The notes under the pieces were generated by a model. It searched no databases. It worked only from the letters and a program-made list of their open reading frames with translations, and was not told the DNA's origin. From Brevibacillus migulae (GTDB lineage: Bacteria; Bacillota; Bacilli; Brevibacillales; Brevibacillaceae), in contig NZ_SDKD01000001.1 of NCBI RefSeq assembly GCF_004521915.1, positions 1 to 64,000 on the forward strand: a DNA stretch of 64,000 nucleotides, given 5' to 3'. This document shows positions 8,231-16,776 of this stretch, piece after piece. The translations under genes and the position numbers were made by a program. The stretch's first letter is position 1. Each line of letters begins with the position of its first letter.

Positions 8231-9952
8231 ATGATGAAGGGGATCCCGGTTTCACGAGGAATTGCGATTGCGAAAGCGATGGTGCTCCGTACAGAAGAAG
8301 GACATCATGAAATCAAATCGATTCAGGCAAGCGAAGTAGACAGAGAGAAAGCCAGACTGAAAGAGAGTGTAGAGCTTGCGGCGCGTCAGCTGACCGAACT
8401 GGAGAAGCAGGTTAAAGAGACAGCCGGTGCTGAACAGGCCGCCATCATGCAGGCTCATATGGAATTTTTGTCGGACCCCGCATTTGTGGGCGAAATGGAA
8501 AGCAAGATCGCGGAGCAATTAATCACCGCGGAATCCGCAGTACAGCAAGTGGCGGAACAGTTCATCATGATCTTTGAAAGCATGGATGACACCTACATGC
8601 GGGAGCGCGCTGCGGACATTCGTGACGTGAGCAAACGACTGAAGCAGAATCTGTCAGGCGAGGCAGGCGGCGGGCTTGCCGATATAAAAGAAGCGACCAT
8701 TATTATCGCGGATGATTTGACTCCGTCCGATACGATTCAAATGCCGCGCCAGTATGTCCAGGGGCTTGTCGCAGCAAAAGGGGGAGCTACGTCCCATGCA
8801 GCGATTCTTGCCCGCTCACTCGGCATTCCGGCGATCATGGGGATTGGCGAAGAAGGTCTGAATCGCTTTAAGAACGGGGACTTTGTCATTATCGACGGGG
8901 CAACCGGCGATATTTTGCTCAATCCGGACGAGGAAGCGATTCGTCAATATACAGCTGCACAGGAAAAAGAAGCAGCACGCAAGCAGGCGCTGGAGCAGCT
9001 CCGCGGCCTGAACGCAGAAACAACCGATGGCCACAGCGTTCACCTTGTTGCCAACGCTGGCGGCAAGGAAGATCCAGCCGAGCTGTTGGAAAAAGGAGCA
9101 GAGGGAATCGGTCTGTTCCGCAGTGAATTCCTCTTCATGCACCGGGAAACGATGCCGACAGAGGAAGAACAGTATGAAGGATACCTGCGCGCGGTAAAAG
9201 GCATGCAAGGGAAGCCTGTCATCATCCGTACCCTGGATATTGGCGGCGACAAGCACTTGCCATATCTGGACCTGCCTCAGGAAATGAATCCGTTCTTGGG
9301 CTGGCGAGCCATTCGTATCTCGCTGTCCCGCGTAGATCTGTTTAAAACCCAGCTGCGTGCCATTTTGCGTGCAAGCGCTCATGGAAAAGCACTCATCATG
9401 TTTCCGATGATTTCTCATATCGAGCAAGTCCGTCAGGCGAAGGCCATTTTGGAAGAAGTGAAGCAAGAGCTGAAGAGCGAAGGGCAAGCGTTTGACGAAG
9501 CGATTGAAGTGGGCGTCATGATCGAGATCCCGGCGGCTGCGCTCATTGCTGACGATTTGGCGAAGGAAGTCGACTTCTTCAGCATCGGTACCAACGATCT
9601 GGTGCAATACACCATTGCGGTTGACCGGATGAACGAAAACATTTCCGAGCTGTACAACTATTTCCACCCGGCGGTATTGCGCCTGATGAAGATGGTGATT
9701 GATGCTTCCCACCGCAACGGTATCTGGACCGGTATGTGCGGCGAGATGGCCTCGGATCCGTTGGCTACCGAGCTGTTGGTAGGCATGGGCCTGGATGAGT
9801 TCAGCATGAACCAAAACTCCTTGCTCGAGGTCAAACAACGCGTTCGCTCCATTTCCCTGGCGGAAGCGAAGGAGATTGCCGAAAAGGCACTGTCCTTGCC
9901 GACTGTGGCTGAGGTGCAAAGCTACTTGGCCAGCCGCGTAAATGAAGCGTAA
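8231..9952 (+). CDS. ptsI: PTS enzyme I (phosphoenolpyruvate-protein phosphotransferase)
   Basis: 573 residues: HPr-binding N-terminal domain, swivelling phosphohistidine domain with catalytic His in GGATSHAAILARSLGIPA, and C-terminal PEP-binding TIM barrel with IGLFRSEFLFM, DIGGDKHLPYL and the Cys motif WTGMCGEMASD. It starts the phosphorelay from PEP to HPr. The frame also has an ATG at 8219, but that directly abuts AGGAG; the ATG at 8231, 12 nt from AGGAG, fits the homologous N-terminus (KGIPVSRGIAIAKA) better. Confidence 0.95.
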   Translation: MMKGIPVSRGIAIAKAMVLRTEEGHHEIKSIQASEVDREKARLKESVELAARQLTELEKQVKETAGAEQAAIMQAHMEFLSDPAFVGEMESKIAEQLITAESAVQQVAEQFIMIFESMDDTYMRERAADIRDVSKRLKQNLSGEAGGGLADIKEATIIIADDLTPSDTIQMPRQYVQGLVAAKGGATSHAAILARSLGIPAIMGIGEEGLNRFKNGDFVIIDGATGDILLNPDEEAIRQYTAAQEKEAARKQALEQLRGLNAETTDGHSVHLVANAGGKEDPAELLEKGAEGIGLFRSEFLFMHRETMPTEEEQYEGYLRAVKGMQGKPVIIRTLDIGGDKHLPYLDLPQEMNPFLGWRAIRISLSRVDLFKTQLRAILRASAHGKALIMFPMISHIEQVRQAKAILEEVKQELKSEGQAFDEAIEVGVMIEIPAAALIADDLAKEVDFFSIGTNDLVQYTIAVDRMNENISELYNYFHPAVLRLMKMVIDASHRNGIWTGMCGEMASDPLATELLVGMGLDEFSMNQNSLLEVKQRVRSISLAEAKEIAEKALSLPTVAEVQSYLASRVNEA

Positions 9953-9984
9953 GCAGTCATCTATCCCTTGTGTCAGTTATGCTC

Positions 9985-10009
9985 TCTCCGCGGTTTCAAT
10001 CCGCGGAGA
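9985..10009 (+). other. stable intergenic hairpin between ptsI and nagE
   Basis: Perfect 9-bp stem TCTCCGCGG/CCGCGGAGA with a 7-nt loop and no U-run. It is therefore more likely an RNA stabiliser or processing signal that sets different ptsI and nagE levels than a terminator. Confidence 0.6.
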
Positions 10010-10051
10010 AGGCTTGCTGAAATATAATCATTTTACAAAGGAGGTCTTTTT

Positions 10052-11494
10052 ATGTTGGCTTTTTTGCAAAAGATTGGGAAGGCGCTCATGCTCCCGGTCG
10101 CAACATTGCCTGCAGCAGCCCTGTTGCTCCGTTTCGGTGCCATCAACTACGTGACGGAATTTCATCTGGGTGAAGGCTTAGGCGGATTTTTGAACAAGTA
10201 CATCGCTCCCTTCCTGCTCGCTGGTGGTTCTGCTATTTTTGATAATTTATCACTTATCTTTGCTGTAGGGGTTGCGATTGGTCTTGCTGGGGATGCTGTT
10301 GCTGCACTTGCTGCTGTAATCGCTTACTTGGTGCTCACATCTGTTCTGGGCAAGGTTCCGGCCGCATTTGACTTCATTCCGGATGAAGCCAAATTGAACA
10401 TGGGTGTGCTTGGCGGTATCTTGGCTGGTGGCGTGGCCGCTTACTTCTATAACAAGTACCACAACATCAAACTGCCAGACTGGCTTGGTTTCTTTGGAGG
10501 AAAACGTTTCGTTCCGATTATTACGTCCTTGTCTATGGTCATTATCGGTCTTGTTTTTGGTCTGATCTGGGGTCCGGTTCAAGAGTGGCTGGATGCTTTC
10601 GGTCGATTCATCGTAGGTCTTGGCGCGACAGGTGCCGGATTGTTCGCGTTCTTCAACCGTCTCTTGATTCCGTTTGGATTGCACCACGTATTGAATGCCA
10701 TTGCTTGGTTCCAAATCGGTGACTTTACCGATGCGGCGGGTAAAGTGGTACATGGTGACTTGAATCGCTTCTTTGCGGGTGACAAATCCGCAGGTATGTT
10801 TATGACGGGCTTCTTCCCAATCATGATGTTCGCGCTTCCGGCAGCTGCGTTGGCGATTATCCACACAGCGCGTCCGGAAAAACGCAAGCAGGTTTCCGCT
10901 GTATTTTTGGGAGTAGCGTTGGCTTCCTTCCTGACAGGGATTACGGAACCGATTGAGTTTGCGTTCATGTTTGCTGCACCATTGCTGTATGCTGTGCATG
11001 CGGTGCTGACTGGTGTATCCGCGTTCTTGGTCACCTCTCTGGGGATCAAGCATGGGTTTGGCTTCTCGGCCGGTCTGATTGACTATGCGGTGAACTTCCC
11101 GCTGTCGACCAATGCGTGGCTGATCATTCCGATTGGTCTGGCTTTCGGGGTCGTATACTATTTCTTGTTCCGCATCATGATCGTGAAGCTGAATCTCGCT
11201 ACACCAGGTCGTGAGGTGGATGATGTCGCCACCGACGCTGCTCCAGGAGTGGCCTCCAGCATGCAAGATAAAGCACAAAAAGTGCTGGGGATGATCGGCG
11301 GCAAAGAGAACATCACCAACATCGATGCATGCATCACTCGTCTGCGCCTTGTGCTGAAGGACGACACGGTTGTCGATGAAAAAGGTCTGAAAGCAATCGG
11401 AGCGGCTGGCGTAATGAAGCTGGGCCAAGGAAGTGTGCAGGTTGTTTTCGGCACCCAATCCGAGCAGCTGAAAGACGAAATCAAGAAATTGTAA
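10052..11494 (+). CDS. nagE: N-acetylglucosamine-specific PTS IICB transporter
   Basis: 480 residues. The IIC membrane domain (1-370) has about ten hydrophobic segments and the glucose-family signature GITEPIEFAFMF. The IIB domain (about 395-478) has the phosphocysteine motif NIDACITRLRLVL. The protein imports and phosphorylates N-acetylglucosamine, judged by similarity to NagE/NagP and by nagB in the operon; glucosamine or glucose as additional substrates cannot be excluded. A very strong ribosome site (AAAGGAGGT) precedes the ATG. No IIA domain is fused; the IIA gene is at 6627. Confidence 0.92.
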   Translation: MLAFLQKIGKALMLPVATLPAAALLLRFGAINYVTEFHLGEGLGGFLNKYIAPFLLAGGSAIFDNLSLIFAVGVAIGLAGDAVAALAAVIAYLVLTSVLGKVPAAFDFIPDEAKLNMGVLGGILAGGVAAYFYNKYHNIKLPDWLGFFGGKRFVPIITSLSMVIIGLVFGLIWGPVQEWLDAFGRFIVGLGATGAGLFAFFNRLLIPFGLHHVLNAIAWFQIGDFTDAAGKVVHGDLNRFFAGDKSAGMFMTGFFPIMMFALPAAALAIIHTARPEKRKQVSAVFLGVALASFLTGITEPIEFAFMFAAPLLYAVHAVLTGVSAFLVTSLGIKHGFGFSAGLIDYAVNFPLSTNAWLIIPIGLAFGVVYYFLFRIMIVKLNLATPGREVDDVATDAAPGVASSMQDKAQKVLGMIGGKENITNIDACITRLRLVLKDDTVVDEKGLKAIGAAGVMKLGQGSVQVVFGTQSEQLKDEIKKL

Positions 11495-11507
11495 GGAACA
11501 TCAACAT

Positions 11508-11541
11508 GGACGGGAAGCCGTGAAAGGCTTCCTGTCCTTTC
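11508..11541 (+). terminator. attenuating hairpin after nagE
   Basis: 12-bp stem GGACGGGAAGCC/GGCTTCCTGTCC (one mismatch) followed by only TTTCT. It probably reduces rather than abolishes transcription into the next gene. Confidence 0.55.
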
Positions 11542-11565
11542 TACATACGGAAAGGATGTGCTGGT

Positions 11566-12483
11566 ATGAAACGCATTCTCGATTGCACCGCTTCGGATTT
11601 CAGCCGCATGACAGGCCGCGATCTGAAAGCTTCGATACAAGCGGCAGAAGGGCGTACGCTCCTTGCAGAGGTAATCTGTGCAGGGACGCCGTTGTACCCG
11701 GCTGTGACCAATGCTGAAATGGCGTCTGCCTTTGGTGCGGACATCATTTTGCTCAATTTCTTTGATGTATTTCAGCCTGGCATCGCAGGACTGGCGGTGG
11801 AACAACCGGAGGAAGTCGTACGTACGCTCAAACAATACATAGGCAGACCTGTCGGATTGAATCTGGAGCCGGTCGACGTCACAGCGAAGCAGGCAGAGAC
11901 CCTGTTGGAGCTTCCGAAAGGGCGTCTCGCTACGGCGGAGACGTTCCAAGAGGCGAAAAAATTGGGCTTCGATTTCGTATGTCTGACAGGAAACCCGAAA
12001 ACAGGCGTCACCAATGCGGAAATCGCCAAGGCGATCAAAACGGCGCGAGAGGTCATGGGGGAAGAAACGCTGATCATCGCGGGAAAAATGCATGGAGCAG
12101 GCGTAGCTGGAGAAGCGGGGGAGGATATTGTCAGCGAGGCGGATATCATCAACTTCGTGGAAGCCGGTGCCGATGTCATTTTGCTGCCATCGCCAGGGAC
12201 AATCCCGGGAATCACACTGGAAAGCTGCAAAAAGATGGTCAATTCGATTCGCAAGCATGGGGCGCTCTCGATGCTCGCGACGGGGACAAGTCAGGAAGGC
12301 GCCGACGAAGCGACAATCCGTCAGATCGCTCTGATGAGTAAAATGGCTGGAGCGGATCTGTTCCATATCGGCGATGCAGGGTATAGCGGGATCGCGATTC
12401 CTGAAAACATCATGCACTATTCGATCGTGATTCGCGGGAAACGTCACACGTATGTACGTATGGCGGCATCAGTAAAACGATAA
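11566..12483 (+). CDS. uncharacterised PTS-operon-linked protein, PEP-mutase-like barrel (DUF7916-like)
   Basis: 305 residues, soluble and rich in Gly and Ala, with alternating strands and helices that suggest a TIM barrel (LLAEVICAGTPLYPAV, DIILLNFFDVF, FVCLTGNPKTGVTN, IIAGKMHGAG, DVILLPSPGTIPG). It resembles PEP-phosphonomutase-like proteins found beside sugar PTS genes; I believe the family is listed as DUF7916, but this is from memory. Position at the end of the operon suggests a role with an amino-sugar phosphate. No reaction can be assigned. GGAAAGGATG precedes the ATG. Confidence 0.7.
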   Translation: MKRILDCTASDFSRMTGRDLKASIQAAEGRTLLAEVICAGTPLYPAVTNAEMASAFGADIILLNFFDVFQPGIAGLAVEQPEEVVRTLKQYIGRPVGLNLEPVDVTAKQAETLLELPKGRLATAETFQEAKKLGFDFVCLTGNPKTGVTNAEIAKAIKTAREVMGEETLIIAGKMHGAGVAGEAGEDIVSEADIINFVEAGADVILLPSPGTIPGITLESCKKMVNSIRKHGALSMLATGTSQEGADEATIRQIALMSKMAGADLFHIGDAGYSGIAIPENIMHYSIVIRGKRHTYVRMAASVKR

Positions 12484-12490
12484 AAGCGAA

Positions 12491-12527
12491 AGATTAAGCT
12501 GACGCAGATATGCGGCAGCTTTTTATC
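12491..12527 (+). terminator. intrinsic terminator of the PTS operon
   Basis: Stem AAGCTG-A-CGCA/TGCG-G-CAGCTT closing a 4-nt loop, followed by TTTTATCTT. Confidence 0.85.
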
Positions 12528-12540
12528 TTAATGTAAGGGG

Positions 12541-12755
12541 CTGCGGTGGGGAGAGCATGTTTCGCAACTCCGCTTCATTCTACGCCCTGCAAGGGAGCGG
12601 AGACTGTCCGCTCCGCAGAAAATCGCAGGGGTCCGCAAAAGTGGTAGCCGCTACGCAGCACGGGCAGGTTGCGGCCCTTTTTCCTGCGATTTCCTGCTCC
12701 GCTTTGTCGGGCTTCGCAGGCGCTCCGTTCCGAAACATGCTCTCCAGCGTAGCAG
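12541..12755. repeat. long imperfect palindrome, copy A
   Basis: Outer arms GGAGAGCATGTTTCG (12550-12564) and its exact inverse (12731-12745). Moving inward the arms stay related: AGCGGAG, GAAAATCGCAGG and CCGCAA on the left match inverted blocks on the right. The left arm also holds a perfect sub-hairpin GGAGCGGA/TCCGCTCC (12594-12614). No credible gene lies inside. It shares core blocks with copy B. Confidence 0.75.
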
Positions 12756-12821
12756 AAGCTGTTATAAAAAGATAAAAAGATTGCAAAAAGATTACTGTCT
12801 TTTTCGCCGACTTTATGCAAC

Positions 12822-13050
12822 AGCCACGTGAGGAAGGGAAGAGAGGGACGGGGCGGAGTTTTTGCCGCGCCTACAAAGGTGGAGCTTCCAAAAACGGGAC
12901 ACGCTTGTTGCGCAACCTCTACGTATGAATAGGCTTCCTCGAACCTTTTGCGCGACGTACCGTTTTTGGAAGCGGAACCGGACAGTCAACGCTTCCTTGC
13001 AGGTGTGGCAAGTTCGGAGCACCGCCCTCTCTTCCCTTCCCCCACCACAA
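12822..13050. repeat. long imperfect palindrome, copy B
   Basis: Outer arms GGAAGGGAAGAGAGGG (12832-12847) and its exact inverse (13025-13040). Inner arms CTTCCAAAAACGG (from 12884) and CCGTTTTTGGAAG (from 12959). The inverted right arm contains CCTGCAAGGAAGCG and GACTGTCCG, also seen in the left arm of copy A, so A and B belong to one repeat family. No credible gene inside. Confidence 0.75.
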
Positions 13051-13122
13051 TGTATGTACGTACAACCAAGAGATAGTGTAAGCATGAGAGAGATAATCAA
13101 GAATGTTATCGCTTACATCAAT

Positions 13123-13183
13123 AAATAGCGCTTATATTCACATTATTCGCTATTTTGAAAAAAGTGAGCGAATCTGCTATAGT
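13123..13183 (+). promoter_or_regulatory. yuiA promoter with inverted repeat
   Basis: TTGAAA (13155-13160), 17 nt, TATAGT (13178-13183) is a good SigmaA promoter. An inverted repeat AAATAGCG (13123-13130)/CGCTATTT (13148-13155) ends on the -35 box and may be an operator. Confidence 0.6.
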
Positions 13184-13251
13184 GTTGCTTATCACATTTA
13201 ATATTCAGAAAATATAGAAATTAGCAAAATTAGGAGAGGGGAGACTGGGAC

Positions 13252-13368
13252 ATGAAACAACAAGAACAGTGTCCGTATTGCAAAGGAGAAGGTTACTTTC
13301 AAGTCATTTTGGGCGGCACGGAGAATTGCCCCAGCTGTGAAGGAACCGGGAATCACCAAGAAGAATAA
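13252..13368 (+). CDS. yuiA: YuiA-like small zinc-finger protein
   Basis: 38 residues with two CxxCxGxG motifs (CPYCKGEG and CPSCEGTG), the DnaJ central zinc-finger pattern in its smallest form. It matches B. subtilis YuiA in kind and in position before yuiB. Probably binds one zinc; role unknown. AGGAGAGGGGAG precedes the ATG and a promoter lies at 13155. Confidence 0.8.
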   Translation: MKQQEQCPYCKGEGYFQVILGGTENCPSCEGTGNHQEE

Positions 13369-13493
13369 GCTTGGGAGTCTTCTGTCACACAGTTGACACA
13401 TCCAGATTTGCTTCACGGTGCTGTCTGCATTGACCCTTACCCAGCTTTTCGTTACACTTATAGCTGTAATGCTGACGGCTGGAGGGTTTTCTT

Positions 13494-13754
13494 ATGAATT
13501 TGCTGCAATTTATTGTATCCATCGTGCTGTTCATCGTCCTAGGATTTGGGATCGGCTTTATCATAAACATGATTTTGCGCACGACATGGCTGCCGGTTGT
13601 CTTGGCACTGGGTCTGGTGGTTGGCATTCTCGTGTATAACCGGATTGTTCCAAACGTTTTTGATGTCGCGATTCTTGCCTGCGGGTTAGCTGGGACGATC
13701 GGTGGCGGATGGACGATTCAAATTTTGCGGAAAAAAGGATACCGGATGTTTTAA
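13494..13754 (+). CDS. yuiB: YuiB-like membrane protein
   Basis: 86 residues, almost entirely three hydrophobic segments, ending RKKGYRMF like YuiB of B. subtilis. Integral membrane protein of unknown function. GGAGG lies 8 nt before the ATG. The order yuiA-yuiB-yuiC supports the name. Confidence 0.82.
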   Translation: MNLLQFIVSIVLFIVLGFGIGFIINMILRTTWLPVVLALGLVVGILVYNRIVPNVFDVAILACGLAGTIGGGWTIQILRKKGYRMF

Positions 13755-13772
13755 ACGAAAGGTGAAAAGCTT

Positions 13773-13818
13773 ATGGCGCTCAGGGGAAGGCATGCCCTCC
13801 CTTGAGCGCCATTTATGT
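13773..13818. terminator. bidirectional terminator
   Basis: 10-bp perfect outer stem ATGGCGCTCA/TGAGCGCCAT plus inner GGGAAGG/CCCTCCC pairs. It separates yuiB from the convergent small gene at 13821. Confidence 0.8.
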
Positions 13819-13820
13819 TT

Positions 13821-14003
13821 CTACGTAATATCTACATCATCGGCTGCTTTGAGTGCACTGTCCCAAGATGGAAAGTAAAACAGTGCATGGCGCATTAATT
13901 CAGGATCGGTTGATTTTACTGACTTCTTGGAGAGATTGCCACCTTGTACTCGAAGATCACGTATCCGCTGACGAACTTGCTCAGAGCTTAACGATAGATC
14001 CAA
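13821..14003 (-). CDS. small hypothetical protein with a single YFxSWxxAxxAA module
   Basis: 60 residues. The stretch IRDLRVQGGNLSKKSVK followed by ALFYFPSWDSALKAA fits a helical module that is usually found repeated in larger bacterial proteins (pattern L...G..L....V.......L...A..YF.SW..A...A). A single copy may be a remnant or a small DNA-binding unit. TTG start at 14003 with AGGAG 10 nt upstream. Confidence 0.55.
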   Translation of the reverse strand: MDLSLSSEQVRQRIRDLRVQGGNLSKKSVKSTDPELMRHALFYFPSWDSALKAADDVDIT

Positions 14004-14188
14004 TACTGCTCATCTCCTTTTATTTGAAGTTTCAGTAATAGTTTGGATAAAACAGACTGATTTTAAACACAATTTTTTCAAATTGATTTGCTGGAAGAAC
14101 TAACCAAATTTTTCCACAACTCTAGCAATTTATGTATATAACTCTCGTTTCTGGGACATTACTAGAGACGAGAGGAGGTTTCACACAG

Positions 14189-14812
14189 ATGAAATGGAGA
14201 CGTTTGTGCAGTGTTCTTGCTGTAAGTATCATCGCCATTACCGCATTTGCACCCAGTGGCTATACTTACAATCTGGCGGGGATCACTGCCGTGAAAACGA
14301 CCTACGGACTACAGGAAAATAGAGAGGGCTCGCAAACAATCAAGAAGCGTAACGTGCGAGCCAGCTCCCTTACTATGGCAGATGAATGGAATGCACAGAA
14401 CCCGGCATTGGCTCACTATCCAAGAGTTCGTGTCGTGGCCACTGGCTATTATGCAGGAGTTGAATCGACAGGGAAAGACCCGACGCATCCGTCTTATGGG
14501 GTCACCTACTCAGGTGTGAAAGTACGACGGGGCGAATATTCTACAATCGCGGCTGACCTGCGCGTATTTCCGTTAGGGACGGTGTTGTACATACCGGGAT
14601 ATGGGTACGGCGTGGTGGCGGATAAAGGAGGAGCGATTCGCGGGAATAAAATCGATCTTTACTTCCCGACCAAGCAGGATGTTTACAACCAATGGGGGAA
14701 AAAGACCCTGGACGTGTTTGTCTTGCATAAAGGGGAAGGGCGAATAACGGAAACGATGATGAATCTGTTGCATGAAAAAGGAATCGCCGCGATGGCGCAG
14801 CCTTATCAGTGA
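14189..14812 (+). CDS. yuiC: YuiC-like 3D-domain protein
   Basis: 207 residues: signal peptide or signal anchor (1-26), linker, then a 3D (Asp-Asp-Asp) domain at about 80-200. The three family aspartates are in [21 protein letters not shown] and KIDLYFP. The domain is a double-psi barrel related to MltA lytic transglycosylases, so it probably acts on peptidoglycan outside the membrane, as YuiC/Sps proteins do in spore-formers. The ATG follows AGAGGAGG. The ~185 nt upstream, beyond the divergent small gene, show no other feature I can support. Confidence 0.88.
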   Translation: MKWRRLCSVLAVSIIAITAFAPSGYTYNLAGITAVKTTYGLQENREGSQTIKKRNVRASSLTMADEWNAQNPALAHYPRVRVVATGYYAGVESTGKDPTHPSYGVTYSGVKVRRGEYSTIAADLRVFPLGTVLYIPGYGYGVVADKGGAIRGNKIDLYFPTKQDVYNQWGKKTLDVFVLHKGEGRITETMMNLLHEKGIAAMAQPYQ

Positions 14813-14822
14813 TTACCATACA

Positions 14823-14869
14823 CAAAAAAAGGATTTGTCCCAAGCCGTCTGGCCGGGCAAATCCTTTTT
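14823..14869. terminator. bidirectional terminator
   Basis: 12-bp perfect stem AAAAAGGATTTG/CAAATCCTTTTT between yuiC and the convergent cobalamin-binding protein gene. Confidence 0.9.
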
Positions 14870-14913
14870 GACATCGTGCGTAAAGAAACCAAATTTTTGA
14901 AATAGCCGGCACG

Positions 14914-15681
14914 CTAGGGATGAATGAGGGCGATCAGCTTTTCCAATCCGTCCAGGATGCGTGGAGAAGGGCGGCAATATAAGCCTTCCTCCAAGAGGTG
15001 AACCTGACCGGCTTTGATCGCCGTCATCTCTTGCCATTCCGGACGTTCGGTAATCATTTTCGGCTTGATGCGTCTGAGCTCAATGCCGCACCAGACAATG
15101 CAGATATGATCAGGGTCGCGTTCAAGGACCATGTCTCTTGTCGCTTTTACATTGGCCACCGCGTAATCATCAAAAATATTGCGTGCACCCGCTATTTCGC
15201 TGACGTCGCTGAGCCAGTTTTCTCGGCCAGGGGTATAGATCGGATCCGGCCACCATTCCCAATACAGCTTTGGCCGGTGTGTACGAGAGGAGGTAGCCTC
15301 CCTCAATTCCGCGATCCTGTCTGTAAAATGGCGGGCCAGCTGCTCGGCACGGTCTTCATACCCTGTTGCCCGTCCGACTGTCCGGATATCATCCGGGATG
15401 TCGCCGATGCGTGAGGGATTGAGGATGATATGGGGAATGTTTCGTTCCTGAAGCGCTGCGATGTTTTTCTCCATACCCGGTACACTGAGCGAAGCGATGA
15501 CCAGATCAGGCTGGAGGCTCTCTACTTTATCCATATCAATCGTCAGGTCCGGACCCACTTTGGGCAGATGCTGCCATTCCAGCGGCCAGTCCGAATGATC
15601 ATCCAGGCCGACTACATATTCGCCAAGCCCGAGGTAGTACAGGATTTCCGTATTGCTTGGACAGATGGAAACGATGCGCAT
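14914..15681 (-). CDS. cobalamin-binding protein, BtuF-like
   Basis: 255 residues of the BtuF/FepB-type binding-protein fold (IVSICPSNTEILYYLGL, DDHSDWP, DLVIASLSV, LYWEWWPDPIYTPG). It lacks a signal peptide when started at the ATG at 15681 (MRIVSICPS), as is common for the cytosolic members of this family in Bacillales. It may bind a corrinoid, but no transporter genes are adjacent. It lies 20 nt after yuiD and is probably co-transcribed with it. GGGTGG lies upstream. Confidence 0.82.
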   Translation of the reverse strand: MRIVSICPSNTEILYYLGLGEYVVGLDDHSDWPLEWQHLPKVGPDLTIDMDKVESLQPDLVIASLSVPGMEKNIAALQERNIPHIILNPSRIGDIPDDIRTVGRATGYEDRAEQLARHFTDRIAELREATSSRTHRPKLYWEWWPDPIYTPGRENWLSDVSEIAGARNIFDDYAVANVKATRDMVLERDPDHICIVWCGIELRRIKPKMITERPEWQEMTAIKAGQVHLLEEGLYCRPSPRILDGLEKLIALIHP

Positions 15682-15701
15682 AGAGATCCACCCTTTTGGG
15701 A

Positions 15702-16181
15702 TTAAGTGAAAAACGGATGCATGGCAATCGCAATCATGATCCCCAGCCAACCGCCAACCAAGACTTCAATCGGTTGGTGACCCAAGAGCTCTTTTAGCTT
15801 CTTGGCTTTTTCCTGATTGGGGCGCACGCGGAAGGTTTTCATGCCTTCCAAAAGATGGTTGAATTCATCGACCAGCTTGTTAAGGACGACTGCTTGCATT
15901 CCCGCATGTCTGCGTACGCCAGCGGCATCGAACATGACGATGATGCCCAAGATGGCCGAGATGGCAAACATGTTGCTGCCAAACCCTTCTCGCAAGCCAA
16001 CTGCTGTGGAGAGCGCCGTCACCGCCGAGGAATGAGAACTGGGCATCCCCCCGGTGCTGAACATCAGTGCCCATTGCCACGTACGCGTCGCAATAAAGTG
16101 CAGAGGAATTTTAATAAACTGGGCAATCACGATCGCCAATAATGCAGCCCAAAGTGGAAAATTGCTAAAAAAAGCTGTCAT
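15702..16181 (-). CDS. yuiD: YuiD-like divergent PAP2 family membrane protein
   Basis: 159 residues with about four membrane segments. The signature STGGMPSSHSSAVTALSTAVGL and FDAAGVRRHAG define the divergent PAP2 (acid phosphatase/vanadium haloperoxidase-related) family. The catalytic-type SSH and RRH motifs are present, so a lipid-phosphate phosphatase activity is plausible but unproven. The ATG at 16181 is preferred; AAAGGA is 13 nt upstream, so a TTG at 16190 is the alternative. Confidence 0.88.
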   Translation of the reverse strand: MTAFFSNFPLWAALLAIVIAQFIKIPLHFIATRTWQWALMFSTGGMPSSHSSAVTALSTAVGLREGFGSNMFAISAILGIIVMFDAAGVRRHAGMQAVVLNKLVDEFNHLLEGMKTFRVRPNQEKAKKLKELLGHQPIEVLVGGWLGIMIAIAMHPFFT

Positions 16182-16326
16182 GCGGTTCAATCGTTCCTTT
16201 CTCCGATATGCTGATAAGATGATTGTAACAGAAAGGGAAGTGTACATTTGCTAAGAATTTGTTAGGAAAAAATGCCAAGCTTCTCTATAATAAAGGGTGA
16301 GAAGCACGGAAGGGAATATCCAAACG

Positions 16327-16707
16327 ATGGAAAATATCTATCCTGAACAGTACTATCTGTTCCTTCAAAAATTTAATGAAGGGGAGTATTATGAATGCCA
16401 TGACCTGCTTGAGGAAATTTGGATGGAAGAGAAAACCAACAAATTTTTGCAGGGCATGCTGCAACTCTCGGTAGGACTTTACCATTTTGGATACGGAAAC
16501 ATCAAAGGCGCCAGATGGATGTTTGGCAACGCTCGCAAATATTTGTCACGCTATGCGCCCGTTTATTGGGACTTGGATGTGGAGCGAGTGATCACCTATC
16601 TGGATCAATGTTTGGCGGCTCTGCCGGAGGAGGACACCATACCCTTCGCACAAGTCGCAAGCATTTCGCTACCCACTATTAGCCTCTCATTAATCGGGGA
16701 ATCATAA
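16327..16707 (+). CDS. DUF309 family protein
   Basis: 126 residues, helical, with the family hallmark FNEGEYYECHDLLEEIW near the N-terminus and LLQ/GLYHFGYGN later. DUF309 proteins are small, conserved in Bacillales and of unknown function; the His and Glu residues suggest a possible metal site. The ATG follows GGAAGGGAA, with a TATAAT-type -10 box at 16286. Confidence 0.85.
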   Translation: MENIYPEQYYLFLQKFNEGEYYECHDLLEEIWMEEKTNKFLQGMLQLSVGLYHFGYGNIKGARWMFGNARKYLSRYAPVYWDLDVERVITYLDQCLAALPEEDTIPFAQVASISLPTISLSLIGES

Positions 16708-16776
16708 GCAATCAGCATCACGAAACATCGACGAGGTTCTCCTATTTTACCATAAAACCATAAAGGAGTGCGTACC

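Noticed and set aside
10250..11458. 402-codon minus-strand frame opposite nagE
   Set aside because: Antisense shadow of a clear PTS transporter gene.
12557..13128. Several short frames in the palindrome region (both strands)
   Set aside because: They follow the inverted repeats, have no ribosome sites and no protein-like composition.
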